From contig OW203988.1 in the NCBI GenBank assembly GCA_934047225.1, positions 6,544,229-6,608,228 on the forward strand: a DNA stretch of 64,000 bases, read 5' to 3'. The DNA comes from Ypsolopha sequella. Taxonomy: Eukaryota > Arthropoda > Insecta > Lepidoptera > Ypsolophidae. Below the pieces are notes generated by a model that was not told the origin of the DNA, searched no databases, and worked only from the letters and a program-made list of their open reading frames with translations. The translations under genes and the position numbers were made by a program. Shown here one piece after another: positions 22,140 through 32,670 of this stretch (the stretch's first letter is position 1; each line of letters opens with the position of its first letter).

Positions 22140-23049
22140 ATTAAAAAAGATACATCTTAACCATAACCTCTTACCACAGAATCAATACGATTATTTTATT
22201 TTATTTCGTCAAAGTGCCGTGATTCGTGATGGAACAAGAAGAGTTGTGTAGCACTGTTCTTCAACGTAGACTCAGATAGCGACGAAAAAAAATATATATA
22301 TAAATTCTTCCTTTTCGACGAGGAGTTCCACACGACTTTTCATTTGTTTCTCTCATGGCCGAATAAAACATATACCATGGTTTGTCTGATCTGAACTGCT
22401 GAAATAATGTAGCGAAAACAATTTTTAACATTCCATTCCGTTCAACGCTCACATCGCCTCACCTCCGTCGCATGAGCCACGAAAGTCATACGAATGAATG
22501 AACGCATTTGCTTCACTCATGGATTATTAGCCATTCACCTCATTCATTCGTAATCGATTTTAGCGAAATAATTCTATTTTGGAACGCAGGGCTATTGTGC
22601 AGGGCCCAAGAGTGTACTCCGCTCCGTTCGCAATTTCGGTTGGTACTTCGGGCAACAGAGTTAGCCGCAGCGCGTGCTGTGCGCAGACCTTAAAATAGGG
22701 TTGTAAATAATATTCTTATAAGGGCAGATCTGGCCTGCGAGCCAGGGGGGAGTCACATGCTCCGAATTAGTCCAAATATGTTGCGTAAATGTTGCGTGTC
22801 TGTATAGAAAAAGCTAGGCCCAGGGGGGGTCATGACCCCCATGACCCCCCTGGATCCACCGTTGCTTATAATAACGCTACTTTTAGACAAATACGCATGA
22901 TAACGGGTTGTGAATTTTGATCCGTTAATAGTATAAGTTTGTAAATTTTAAATTGTATATCGGGATAGGAACCGGGCATGTCCCGCCAGCAACCGCGGGC
23001 CGGATTGATGGTGCTGGCGGGCCGTAGTTTGGAGACCCCTGTTCTAAAC

Positions 23050-23368
23050 CATAAAGCCTTAAAATGGCTTTATTTAGCCCTCAGTTAGTCCCGTGTCGTA
23101 GTGATCACGCGGGTGACCCCGGCGAACGATCTCGTTAACTTTATTTTATGTTGGTAATATACACAAGACACACCCACATATATCTATAGTCTATACATAG
23201 ATAATAAGGTATTACAGGTATTTATTGCTATTTTATGTGATCTGTACCAATAACTATAGATTGGGAGTTGTTATTAGGGCTTAATTTCTTAACAAATCAT
23301 TTAGAGATTACGCGACAAATCATATGATATGATAAATCATATGATAATTTACCTTTTAGTCTTTTAAC
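23050..23368. other. No recognisable gene; left flank of the BEL/Pao element
   Basis: Intronic sequence ending in AATTC (23369-23373), the target-site copy of the BEL/Pao insertion. Confidence 0.5.
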
Positions 23369-23710
23369 AATTCTGTTAGCGACGGGTGCAGCAAAGGTCA
23401 ACTTCACACGCCCTCTGCAGGCAACGAAAAGGAACTAACGAAGAGTTAGGGTATGCTAGCGCGGCGTTACCGTACAGACACAACAAAATGTTTTTCGCGT
23501 TTTTAACATAAAAATTATGATTTTAAAACAAATAAATAAATGTTAATAGATTAGGAATAACATATAGAATTAGGGAAAAATATTACATAATGTCTAGTTA
23601 TAAGAATAAATAAATTATGACGAGTTTTCTGGATAGAGCCCTTGGACAGGGATGCACATATATGTAAGAAAGAAATAGATATAAGATTAGTGCCGTGTGC
23701 AAAACGGCAA

Positions 23711-23749
23711 GTATATAAGGCGGGCCTAACCCGCGGTTTGTCATTCAGT
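23711..23749 (+). promoter_or_regulatory. LTR core promoter (TATA plus initiator)
   Basis: GTATATAAGG at 23711-23720 and TCAGT at 23745-23749 are about 32 bp apart, the spacing of insect TATA/Inr promoters. The nested hAT starts at 23761, about 15 bp after the predicted start, so transcripts from here would run directly into the hAT. Confidence 0.6.
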
Positions 23750-24658
23750 ACTCAGCATTACAGCGTTGCCGGTACGGGTATTTCTACCCGATTTCGGGTA
23801 ATTTAGGCCCTCACCGGGTATCTTACGGGTAATCATAACTGCCGGGTAATTTCGGGTAATTTTTCAACAAACCCGTATTGAATTTCTCGAATTAAATCGT
23901 ATTGACGCTGTTGATGCACAAAACGGAATAATTTTGAGACGCATCATGCGCGCAAATGCCCAAAACGGAATGCATCCTAACAATTCCTATCTTTATCTAC
24001 TCTGTGTGTGTGAGTATACGTGAGTCCTACATGTGAGGCAAAACGTGCAAAAGGGATGCTCTTATACAAATTCTCATTGGATAAGGCAAGCACGAAGAGT
24101 TTTTTTACCATCAATCAAGGTCGAAGCTTTTGTTTTGTTTTGCTGTTTTGCAGTTTTCACTTAAAAGCTACAAAAAACTTGATCTGAATGTGTAAACTTT
24201 AGCAGAAAGAAATCTTTTTATTGTTGTTGATGATAATTCTTTCCAAGTACCTACTTATAGTAGGAATTCTCTTGTCTTGTTGTGTGAGATTGGATATCGT
24301 GTACCGGTAAGTAGGTACTTACCTAAATCAAACTTTATAATTTTCATCCGTGATTTTGTTAAGCAATTCGCAGTGTTTTGTGTTTATTTTATTGCAGTTT
24401 ATATGATGATGATAATAAAGTATATATTATTTCAATTTTTACTGCAGAAATGAATTTAAGTGTAAAATCAGACCGCATCGGTTTGTTTTGTTGTAGGTAC
24501 TTATGTATATTTCATTTTGGCGCCTTGGCGGTCATTTCAACGATACTTTTTCTCTATTTAATAGATAAGATAGATCTAGATTCTATCTCTTTTTCATGTA
24601 GAGAAAGAACGAACGATGCCACAGACCACTTTTAATACTACCAAAACGATGCTTTTTC

Positions 24659-24982
24659 CGTGTTTATATCACCTGCATCGTGATGCGGCGATTTGTGTTA
24701 TAAACGACCATTTTTTAACTGTCAGTTTGACACTTCCCAATTTCCGTGTTTAAATCACCTTCATCGTGATGAAGACTGCACCATGATGCGGCGATTTGTG
24801 TTATAAACGACCATTTTTTAACTGTCAGTTTGACACTTTCCAATGACAATTGTCAAAAATACGATGCAGACTGCATCACGATGCAGGTGCTATAAACACG
24901 CTAATTGACAATTGTCAAAAATACGATGCAGACTGCATCGTGATGGCCGTGGCCGCATCACGATGCAGGTGCTATAAACACG
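24659..24982. repeat. Inverted-repeat-bounded tandem block in the hAT 5' region
   Basis: The left end CGTGTTTATATCACCTGCAT pairs with the right end read in reverse, CGTGTTTATAGCACCTGCAT, both continuing CGTGATGCGG. Inside are two copies of an 86-97-bp unit (GATGCGGCGATTTGTGTTAT) and two copies of a unit starting GACAATTGTCAAAAATACGA. It may be a third-level MITE insertion or native to the hAT. Confidence 0.65.
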
Positions 24983-25405
24983 CTATTTGTTATTTTTGGT
25001 GTTACCAGTGCATGCAAAAAGCTAACAAATTGTGAATTTTTCAAAACTAAAAACTAACTTAAACCGGCAGCATTATTTGCTCACTTTCTGGACGTCATCA
25101 TCGATTTTAAAACTTATACTCGCTTTACAAACTTATTTTACTCGCGTATCTATTAAAGATTATAAAAAACAGAGATGGCGAACATTAACACAAAAATATT
25201 TATGCTGATCTTTCAATTGTCAGATAGGTAGTAAATAATGCCGTAAGTTTTAGTCAAGGGCAGGGCCGGCAGCGGGCTATTAAAAAACTATTAAAAAGTA
25301 GATTTTATGCATTTTTTTCGTTTCTTCGGATTTTTATGTTTGCTTTTTTTTGGTGGCAGGTTGCGAATATGGATAAGTTTGTTTTAAAAACTTCACGAAA
25401 ACCCA

Positions 25406-27661
25406 TTGAGAAAACTGCACAAATACAACCGCCTACTAATTTTAATAATAATGCTGCAAAAAACCACTAACAAACCTAACATTCACTCCAAGTCACCCAC
25501 ACCAGGACCATCTTCCAGAATTGACCCCATAGTAGACACGACACCCGAAACATCGACTATAACAGAACTCGAGTTAGTAACACAACTAGCTAGCGTTTGT
25601 GATTCCTCGAACCAACCTGAGCTACTTGAACCCAATAAAGATAAAGTTAGCAAGAAACGACGAGCGAGTTACAATAACGAACCCGAGAAGAAAAGAGTTA
25701 CGCCTGCTGCACCCACCGTCTTTAATGAGAACTGGCTTCATGATAATCACTTTAAAAATTGGCTCCAAAAATTTAAAGATAACTCGGGCAACACGGTAGC
25801 TTATTGTAAATTTTGCTGCTCTTCGTTACAATGTCATAGATCAATTTTAGTAAGACATGCAAGCTCCTCAAAACATAATTCAATAGTTAGAGACGCGTCA
25901 ACGAGTAAGTCAATTCCTAAACTACTGAGACCGTCACCACTTGAAGAGCAGACGAGGAGAGCTGAATTAAAATTGACATCTTTAACAGCGACAAAAAATT
26001 TGCCATTTAACTTATTAGAGACTTTGACGCCCTTGATGTCGGATATTTTTCCAGACTCAGCTATAGCTAACAACATGAAACTCAGTCGGACCAAAGGCCA
26101 GGCTATGTTGACTCAAGTTTTAGGACCTGAATTAAAGAAAACAATGATTGATCAACTAAAGAAACCCGGAACTTATTTCAGTATAATCATCGATGAAACC
26201 ACTGATATCACTGTTACAAAACAATGTGCAATGGCTGTCATTTATTTTGATGGCAATACAAACAAAGTTGAAACAAGCTTTTTCGAAATTTACGAAGTGA
26301 CTGATGGTACTGGTCAAAACTTATATTTTGAAATGATGGCACGCCTGGAAAAGGAGAATATACCATTTGAAAATGTCGTCGGTTTTGCATCTGATACCAC
26401 CAACTCTTTGGTTGGAAAACACAACTCCGTGTTCAGTCATCTAAAAGAAAAATTACCTCACATAGCTTGTGTGAAATGCTCGTGCCACAGCATTCATTTG
26501 GTGGCTTCAAAAGCAAGCGCTATTCTTCCGCGCAATATTGAAGACATGCTCAGAAATGTGGGCTCACATTTTAATCGAAGTGCTCTACGTCAGAAACGAT
26601 TGCAGGAATTACAAAATTTCTTCCAAGTGGAAATTCACAAAATTTTGAGCCCCTGCACAACAAGGTGGCTATCGTTAAAAGCCTGTGTAGATCGCATTCT
26701 CGAGCAAAAAGACGTCCTGAAGGAGTACTTCAAAAATGACTTGCAAACTGATCCCAGTATCACCACAGAGAACATTTTAATGACCTTAAATAATTCATTT
26801 TCCATCATTTATTTGGAATTTATGTCTTACGTGCTAGAATTACTAAACGACTTTAATAAACTATTTCAAAGTGATAAACCACTGTTACATGAATTAAAAC
26901 CTCAAGTAGAGAAACTTCTTAGAAACATTGCTGCAAACTACATGGAATTTTCCTACATAAAACGGACTGACATCTTTAAAGTCGACTACAAAAATCCGGG
27001 TAGATTCGTTCCTCTAGAGAAAATTTACCTAAGAGTACTGGCTCAACAGTCATTGCAAGATTTAAAAAAAGATCCTAACCCTCCTCCTGATTGTGACATC
27101 GATGAGGTTTTAAAAAAGTGTCTCGCCTTTTACATCGAAGCGTTCAAAGAAATAACAAACAGATTCACTTTCGAAGACCCCCTCTATACGTGCATCGACA
27201 TAGTTAATCCCAGGATTGCCCAAAAATACAACAACAAAGACCTAAAAAATGTTTTAGAGAGATTTCCGTTTCTAAAAACACATGTGAACGAACAAGATCT
27301 CGTAAATGAATGGAGAGAACACGCTTTCCTTGATCATGAAATCCTGGGACTATCACCTAACTTATCAGTTGAAGAGTATTGGGGAAAGGTATTCTCTCTG
27401 AAGAATGAAATTGGTGGCGAGCTCTTTCCGAATACGAAAAAGGTGATGAGTTTGCTTTTGGTGCTGCCCTTCTCCAACGCATGCGTTGAGCGTGTATTTA
27501 GCCGACTAAAAAACATTAAAACAGACCACAGAAACAAATTAAAAACGAACACAATTTCCGCATTGATGTCCGCTGCCCAAGGAATTAAAGACAATACTGT
27601 TAAATTTGAGCCCTCCAAGAAAATGCTGTGCGCTAAATTAGAATATAAACTAAGCAAATAA
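25406..27661 (+). CDS. hAT transposase with BED zinc finger
   Basis: 751 residues as written from 25406. A BED-type finger lies at about 110-160 (W..F, CKFCCSSL...HRSILVRHASSSKH). The RNase H-like core has the first Asp in SIIIDETTDI (about 261) and the second in VGFASDTTNSLVG (about 327), plus the CSCHSIHLVASKA segment typical of the family. The C-terminal dimerisation domain (hATC) is at 680-730, with LPFSNACVERVFSRLK. No internal stop. The first 20 or so residues are probably not native: an ATG at 25369 in another frame opens with MDKFVLK, a common start for such transposases, and runs to a stop at 25468-25470 over the junction, suggesting a 1-nt indel near the A-run at 25457-25463. The enzyme cuts and pastes its own DNA in the nucleus. 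Confidence 0.9.
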   Translation: MRKLHKYNRLLILIIMLQKTTNKPNIHSKSPTPGPSSRIDPIVDTTPETSTITELELVTQLASVCDSSNQPELLEPNKDKVSKKRRASYNNEPEKKRVTPAAPTVFNENWLHDNHFKNWLQKFKDNSGNTVAYCKFCCSSLQCHRSILVRHASSSKHNSIVRDASTSKSIPKLLRPSPLEEQTRRAELKLTSLTATKNLPFNLLETLTPLMSDIFPDSAIANNMKLSRTKGQAMLTQVLGPELKKTMIDQLKKPGTYFSIIIDETTDITVTKQCAMAVIYFDGNTNKVETSFFEIYEVTDGTGQNLYFEMMARLEKENIPFENVVGFASDTTNSLVGKHNSVFSHLKEKLPHIACVKCSCHSIHLVASKASAILPRNIEDMLRNVGSHFNRSALRQKRLQELQNFFQVEIHKILSPCTTRWLSLKACVDRILEQKDVLKEYFKNDLQTDPSITTENILMTLNNSFSIIYLEFMSYVLELLNDFNKLFQSDKPLLHELKPQVEKLLRNIAANYMEFSYIKRTDIFKVDYKNPGRFVPLEKIYLRVLAQQSLQDLKKDPNPPPDCDIDEVLKKCLAFYIEAFKEITNRFTFEDPLYTCIDIVNPRIAQKYNNKDLKNVLERFPFLKTHVNEQDLVNEWREHAFLDHEILGLSPNLSVEEYWGKVFSLKNEIGGELFPNTKKVMSLLLVLPFSNACVERVFSRLKNIKTDHRNKLKTNTISALMSAAQGIKDNTVKFEPSKKMLCAKLEYKLSK

Positions 27662-28407
27662 TAAATATTAATAAAAAAAATATTATAAATTATACAATTT
27701 GACCATGACATCCCTATGCAAGGTAACCACCAAATAACTTTGTTACTAACCTTTTTAATACATATGTGCATTTTGATATATCATGTTTTCCTTAATGCTT
27801 TTTAAATTTAACTGTAGAAGTTGTTGTAGGTGGTAGTAAAAAAATGTTTATGCTTACAATAAAAAATCAAGTTCAAACTGTTTTTTTTTACAGATTACAA
27901 ACGCCAATCGGCCATTCCAAAAGTCAATTAAAATGTTTTCAATAAAAATTAATAATGAAATGGTATCGAATGTGATAATTTTCAGAAAAAAGGTAATGAA
28001 TGTTTAAATACAGTATTCTAGTAATTATAATAGTCTTAATGTGCCTTAAGAAAATTCTTATACATTTTTCTTATAGCAACGTCACCATTAAAAGCTCTAC
28101 CTACCTAAAATTAAAATTGTATTTTTTTTTTCAGCTCGTCTTTTTATAGGAAATGTCGCCAAAATCAGTTAAAAATACTATTGAAAACATAATGATCCAG
28201 TTGATTTATAAAGAGATATGTTGATATAAAAATAAAAGGTAAGACAATATTTCGGGTACCAAACGGGTATTTCGGGTAATTTTTGTGTCGGTTTCGGACT
28301 TTTTCTAGTTTAAGTGCCGGCAACACTGCAGCATTACAAGAAGAACAATAAGAAAAATAAAAGAAGAAAAATCTAAAAGAAGTTTCAATACAGTCCACTA
28401 CAGTTTT

Positions 28408-28425
28408 TGGACCTTCGGAAGCCGG
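28408..28425 (+). other. Candidate primer-binding site of the BEL/Pao element
   Basis: TGGACCTTCGGAAGCCGG starts five bases after the 5' LTR; the TGG matches a tRNA CCA end. The tRNA was not identified. Confidence 0.45.
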
Positions 28426-28473
28426 ATCACTGAAGGAAGAATATTTTCGTCGAGAATCAAGATCCCGGGAACA

Positions 28474-31400
28474 ATGCCGGTCACACGCTCCACGACGTCG
28501 AGGGACAGGGATGCAAGAGCTGCCTTGAGGACGACTCACGACCCGCCAACGGCTACCCACAGTACGACCACCGGTGGCACTACTGACGTCGAGGCTACAG
28601 GCATACTACACTTCGAGAATCCCGCGTCGCCGTCAGACTCCGAGAGGCCCGCACACCCGACCGAGGGTATTGCGAACCCAGCACCCCTCACGCTGCTCGC
28701 ACCCCCCGCGCTGTCTGCACCCCCTGCGCCACCCGCATGCTCCGTGACACCTTCAGCAACTGCAAGCACCATCAAAGAAACCGAAGCTACGAAGCACACC
28801 ACGACACACGAAGAACGAATCCTACCGCCCGCTGGAGCCCACCGTGCACCGTTAGGGTGGAAAGATACCACCGTGGCAAGATCGACGACGTCATCCCGTA
28901 GTCACAGAAAGCTTGAAGCTGAGGCCAAATACAGACTCGCCATGCAGAAGCTTGAAGAAGAAAAAGCTCGAACGGAGCTGATAAGGGCACAGGCAGAACT
29001 GTTGGCTCTTGATTCAGAAGAAGAACCCGACGAAGTCTTGGAGCTGGAGAAATCAATAAATGTAGAGCGATGGATCGACGACACTATGAAGAATCAAGAA
29101 CCTGACATGCCGCAAGAACCTCAACCTTCTATGGAGCCGAAGCCACGTGACCACGTGACAACAGCACCATTTGAAGAAATGAGAAGCGACACCAAGAAGA
29201 GCGACATACAGATCCTGGCTGATGCAATTTTAGAAGCAACAAAGAACAACGCATCACGTCAACCAGTTGCACTCCACGCATACACGCAAGATCTACCATC
29301 TTTCAGCGGAAACATTGAAGAATGGCTCATATTCAAGAAACAATACAGAGAGACCACAGCCCTGTACTCCGAAACACAGAACATGGCAAGGCTGAGGAAG
29401 AGCATCACTGGGCCGGCAAGAGAAGCTGTGAAGAGTTTGCTGATGCTAACATCACGACCCGAGGACGTCATCACAGCATTAGAACGACGCTTTGGGAAAC
29501 CCGACGCGATAGTATTGGCCGAGATGGAGAAGATCAAGAAACATGCAGCACTGAACGAGAACCCACGAGACACATGCATCTTCGCTAGTCGCGTCAACAA
29601 CGTCGTGGCGACTATCAAGGCGCTTTCAATGCCGCAATATCTCCACTCACCTGAGATGTGCAGAAGCATTATCGAGAAGCTCACACCGATCACCAAGCAC
29701 CGATGGTACGACTTCAGAGCGAGGTGCACCGACCATGAAGAACCAGAACTCCTCAAAATCGACCGGTTCCTCAGTACGGAAGCAGACCTCTGCGGACCAT
29801 ACACACCAGCGGAAGTAGAGAAAACGAAGAGCTTCAACAGATCGAACACACGCTTCGCACAAACACATCACGTCGAGGAAGAGAAAGAAGAGACCACTGC
29901 TGCAGTACAAGAAGAGAAAAAGAAGACCTGCATATTCTGCACTGAAGAACATTGGTCACACGAATGCAAGAAATTCATAGCAGCAGACAACGAGAAAAGA
30001 TGGAAGATGGCAATGGAAAACAAACTCTGTTTCCGTTGCCTGAGAAAGCGTCACCAAAGAACAAGCTGCCGCAGTCCACCATGCAAGATCTGCAAGAGAA
30101 GCCATCACCTTACTTTGCATAACCCAGAGAAGAAAGAACAAGTCGAGAAACCCAGAGAACAAAGGGAGAAACCAATAGAAGATAAGAAAACTGAGGAGAC
30201 CGTCAACACTGCAGTACTGTCCGTCGCAGCGCCACTCACAGCCTATCTCAAGATCATTCCCGTTGAAGTTTACGGACCCGAGGGCTCTCAGAAGATACTG
30301 GCACTCTTGGACGAGGGATCAACCATCACTATGCTAAACAGTGATGTAGCCAGGAAGATAGGAGTCAGGGGTGAACCAGAGAGGCTGAGCATCAGCACCG
30401 TGGGCGGCGGTAAAGTCACCACACTCAGTTCCCTACGAGTCGACTTGAAGATAAGAGGACTTCATCGCAGCGACAAGAGAAACATCACCAACGTGAGAAC
30501 TATAGAAGACTTGAAGCTGCCACTCCAGCAAGTCCAGAAAGAAGATATTGAAGCATGCAAACATCTCAAGCAGATAGAGAAACAAATCACCTTCGCACCT
30601 GAAGCACCCAAGATGATCATTGGGCAAGACAACTGGGATCTTATCGTCAGCAGAAAGATAATCAAAGGAAGACCATCTCAACCTGTCGCCTCACAGACAA
30701 ACCTCGGATGGGTACTCCATGGCGTTCACGCAGGCATCTCCGTTCCAGTTAACTTTGTCAATCACTGCATGGAAGAGAGAAGCGAAGATGAGATAGAGAA
30801 AATGATAAGGCATCACTTCAGCATCGACGCACTAGGAGTACAACCGAAACGACCGAGCACTGACCCAGAAGAGAAAGCTCTGACGATTCTGAACACAACC
30901 ACAAGAAGACTTCAAGATGGAAGATTTGAAACGGGACTGCTGTGGGCCAGCAAAGAAGAAACACTACCGAACAATCACACCCACGCCCTGAGAAGACTGA
31001 AATCAATAGAAAAGAAGCTGAACCAAGACGAAGAAATGAAGACTCAATATCGACAGCAGATCCAACATCTCATTGACAGCGGATACGCCGAAGAAGCCCC
31101 TCCACCAAAGAATGAGAACAAGAGGACATTCTACTTACCGCACTTCGCCGTAATTCATCCAACAAAGAAGAAGATCAGAATTGTCTTCGACGCAGCGGCA
31201 CGCTTCCAAGGAAAATGTTTGAACTCCGCGCTGCTGTCAGGACCAGATCAGCTGCAATCCCTGTTCGGCGTCTTAGTTCGCTTCCGAGAAAAACCCATCG
31301 CAATTATGGCAGACATCAAAGAGATGTTTCTACAAATCAAGATCAGAGAGGAAGATCGAGACAGCCTCAGATTCCTGTGGACAAATCAAAATGACAAAAC

Positions 31401-32652
31401 AAAGGAATATAGAATGACTTCGGTGATCTTCGGAGCGACCTCATCACCAGCAACTGCAATATTTGTCAAGAATAAAAACGCAATGGAATTCAGCGACAAA
31501 TACCCTGAAGCAAGCAGAGCAATCGTCAGAAATCACTACATGGACGATTATCTCCAGAGTTTCACCTCAAAAGAAGAAGCTGCAAGAATCGCCAAACAAG
31601 TCGATCACATCCACAAGAAGGCGGGTTTTCAACTCCGAGGATGGGCGAGCAACGAAAAGTCTCTTCTAGAACAAATAACCACAGAAGAAAACAAGACTGA
31701 AGTTAAGCTGACGCAAGAAACCGAAGAAAAAACTCTGGGATTATTATGGAAGACAGAAGAAGACGCATTGGCTTTCAACGTCACTCTCAGGAACACTCCG
31801 ACAGACATCCTCAACGGTGAAAAGAAGCCAACGAAGAGACAAGTCATGAGCGCCGTGATGTCCACTTTTGATCCAATTGGTCTATTGGCACCGGTCCTAG
31901 TACAAGGGAAGAAAATAGTTCAGAAACTATGGAAGACTGGAATTGGATGGGATCAAGAAGTTGGAGACGAAATCATACCTGCGTGGAAGAATTATCTGGC
32001 AGAACTAACAAGACTCCGAACATTGAGAATCCCAAGAAGCCTAACGAAGACCGTCACCCATGGAGAGCTTCATACGTTCGTAGATGCCAGCGAGGAAGCA
32101 TACGCAGCCGCCGTATACTGGAGAACCACTGAAGAAGATGGCAGCATTAGAGTCGTGCTCATCGCAGGGAAAGCCAAGGTCACGCCAACGAAGCCAATTT
32201 CGGTCCCACGTCTTGAGCTGCAATCCGCTTTACTTGGTAGCAGGCTGGCCAGAAGCATAACCGAAGAAACAGACCTAGAAATAAAGAAGAAAGTTTTTTG
32301 GTCAGACTCCAGTACAGTACTACAATGGATCAAGGTAGAGCCAAGAAAATTCAAGACCTTCGTGGCGCACAGATTGGCTGAAATAGAAGACCTTACCAAA
32401 CCAGAAGAATGGAGATGGGTCCCTACTAAACAGAATCCAGCCGATGAAGCCACCCGTGGTGTTCCAAGAGATTTCGCCGAACAATCTGCGTGGTTTACCG
32501 GACCATCCTTCCTGCAGACAACAGAGGAGAACTGGCCAATCAACAGATTCCAGAACAAGGTGGAGCCAACAGGAGAAGAGAAAATAGAAAGAGTAGCAAC
32601 CGTTAATTGTCTACAACCGTCCACTCCAGATGAAGAGCGCTTCTCAACATGA
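28474..32652 (+). CDS. BEL/Pao Gag-Pol: Gag, protease, RT and RNase H
   Basis: 1392 codons from an ATG 71 bp into the internal region. Residues 1-90 are Pro/Ala/Thr-rich, then a charged coiled-coil-like segment (about 140-200). About residue 272 starts the DUF1759 Gag-like region (LPSFSGNIEEWLIFKKQY). Zinc knuckles lie near 486 (CIFCTEEHWSHEC) and 518-548. The aspartic protease (A17/DUF1758 type) has LLDEGSTITML near 610. Reverse transcriptase spans about 860-1060 with IRIVFDAA, MADIKEMFLQI and the catalytic YMDDYL near 1022. RNase H begins near 1200 (TFVDASEEAY; WSDSS near 1275). A TGA at 32650-32652 stops it, and the same frame reopens at once. The product copies element RNA in cytoplasmic particles. 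The GC-richer codon use contrasts with the flanks. Confidence 0.93.
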   Translation: MPVTRSTTSRDRDARAALRTTHDPPTATHSTTTGGTTDVEATGILHFENPASPSDSERPAHPTEGIANPAPLTLLAPPALSAPPAPPACSVTPSATASTIKETEATKHTTTHEERILPPAGAHRAPLGWKDTTVARSTTSSRSHRKLEAEAKYRLAMQKLEEEKARTELIRAQAELLALDSEEEPDEVLELEKSINVERWIDDTMKNQEPDMPQEPQPSMEPKPRDHVTTAPFEEMRSDTKKSDIQILADAILEATKNNASRQPVALHAYTQDLPSFSGNIEEWLIFKKQYRETTALYSETQNMARLRKSITGPAREAVKSLLMLTSRPEDVITALERRFGKPDAIVLAEMEKIKKHAALNENPRDTCIFASRVNNVVATIKALSMPQYLHSPEMCRSIIEKLTPITKHRWYDFRARCTDHEEPELLKIDRFLSTEADLCGPYTPAEVEKTKSFNRSNTRFAQTHHVEEEKEETTAAVQEEKKKTCIFCTEEHWSHECKKFIAADNEKRWKMAMENKLCFRCLRKRHQRTSCRSPPCKICKRSHHLTLHNPEKKEQVEKPREQREKPIEDKKTEETVNTAVLSVAAPLTAYLKIIPVEVYGPEGSQKILALLDEGSTITMLNSDVARKIGVRGEPERLSISTVGGGKVTTLSSLRVDLKIRGLHRSDKRNITNVRTIEDLKLPLQQVQKEDIEACKHLKQIEKQITFAPEAPKMIIGQDNWDLIVSRKIIKGRPSQPVASQTNLGWVLHGVHAGISVPVNFVNHCMEERSEDEIEKMIRHHFSIDALGVQPKRPSTDPEEKALTILNTTTRRLQDGRFETGLLWASKEETLPNNHTHALRRLKSIEKKLNQDEEMKTQYRQQIQHLIDSGYAEEAPPPKNENKRTFYLPHFAVIHPTKKKIRIVFDAAARFQGKCLNSALLSGPDQLQSLFGVLVRFREKPIAIMADIKEMFLQIKIREEDRDSLRFLWTNQNDKTKEYRMTSVIFGATSSPATAIFVKNKNAMEFSDKYPEASRAIVRNHYMDDYLQSFTSKEEAARIAKQVDHIHKKAGFQLRGWASNEKSLLEQITTEENKTEVKLTQETEEKTLGLLWKTEEDALAFNVTLRNTPTDILNGEKKPTKRQVMSAVMSTFDPIGLLAPVLVQGKKIVQKLWKTGIGWDQEVGDEIIPAWKNYLAELTRLRTLRIPRSLTKTVTHGELHTFVDASEEAYAAAVYWRTTEEDGSIRVVLIAGKAKVTPTKPISVPRLELQSALLGSRLARSITEETDLEIKKKVFWSDSSTVLQWIKVEPRKFKTFVAHRLAEIEDLTKPEEWRWVPTKQNPADEATRGVPRDFAEQSAWFTGPSFLQTTEENWPINRFQNKVEPTGEEKIERVATVNCLQPSTPDEERFST

Positions 32653-32670
32653 AAGAAACTACTGAAAACC

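Larger units (their letters stand above)
21628..23041. mobile_element. Composite hAT-type unit with 8-bp flanking repeats
   Basis: Bounded by TTCTAAAC on both sides (21620-21627 and 23042-23049), the 8-bp duplication size of hAT transposases. The outer ends are CAGCCCCCCTATTC on the left and, reversed, CAGGGGTCTCCAAACTACGG on the right. These belong to two different elements: a 237-bp hairpin MITE (21628-21864), and an element whose own left end CTGGGGTCTCCAAACT begins at 21862. No transposase frame is present. Element K lies inside. Confidence 0.6.
23761..28328 (+). mobile_element. hAT DNA transposon nested in the BEL/Pao 5' LTR
   Basis: 4568 bp with ends CAGCGTTGCCGGTAC and, reversed, CAGTGTTGCCGGCAC. 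The 8-bp target duplication CAGCATTA (23753-23760 and 28329-28336) is diagnostic of hAT. Close to both ends are clusters of CGGGTA(A/T)T motifs (about six at 23774-23863 and three at 28252-28280), probably transposase-binding repeats. It encodes one transposase. It is younger than the BEL/Pao insertion because the right LTR lacks it. Confidence 0.93.
23374..28402 (+). repeat. 5' LTR of the BEL/Pao element, split (23374-23760 and 28337-28402)
   Basis: The two pieces of 387 and 66 bp sum to 453 bp. The break is at CAGCATTA, which is duplicated on both sides of the hAT insertion (23753-23760 and 28329-28336). Confidence 0.93.

Noticed and set aside
22815..22862. G-rich / C-rich inverted pair (CCAGGGGGGGTCATG and CATGACCCCCCTGG)
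   Set aside because: Lies inside the composite hAT unit and has no second copy; probably part of that element.
28165..28871. Minus-strand frames opposite the start of Gag-Pol
   Set aside because: They are antisense shadows of the Gag-Pol coding region and LTR.
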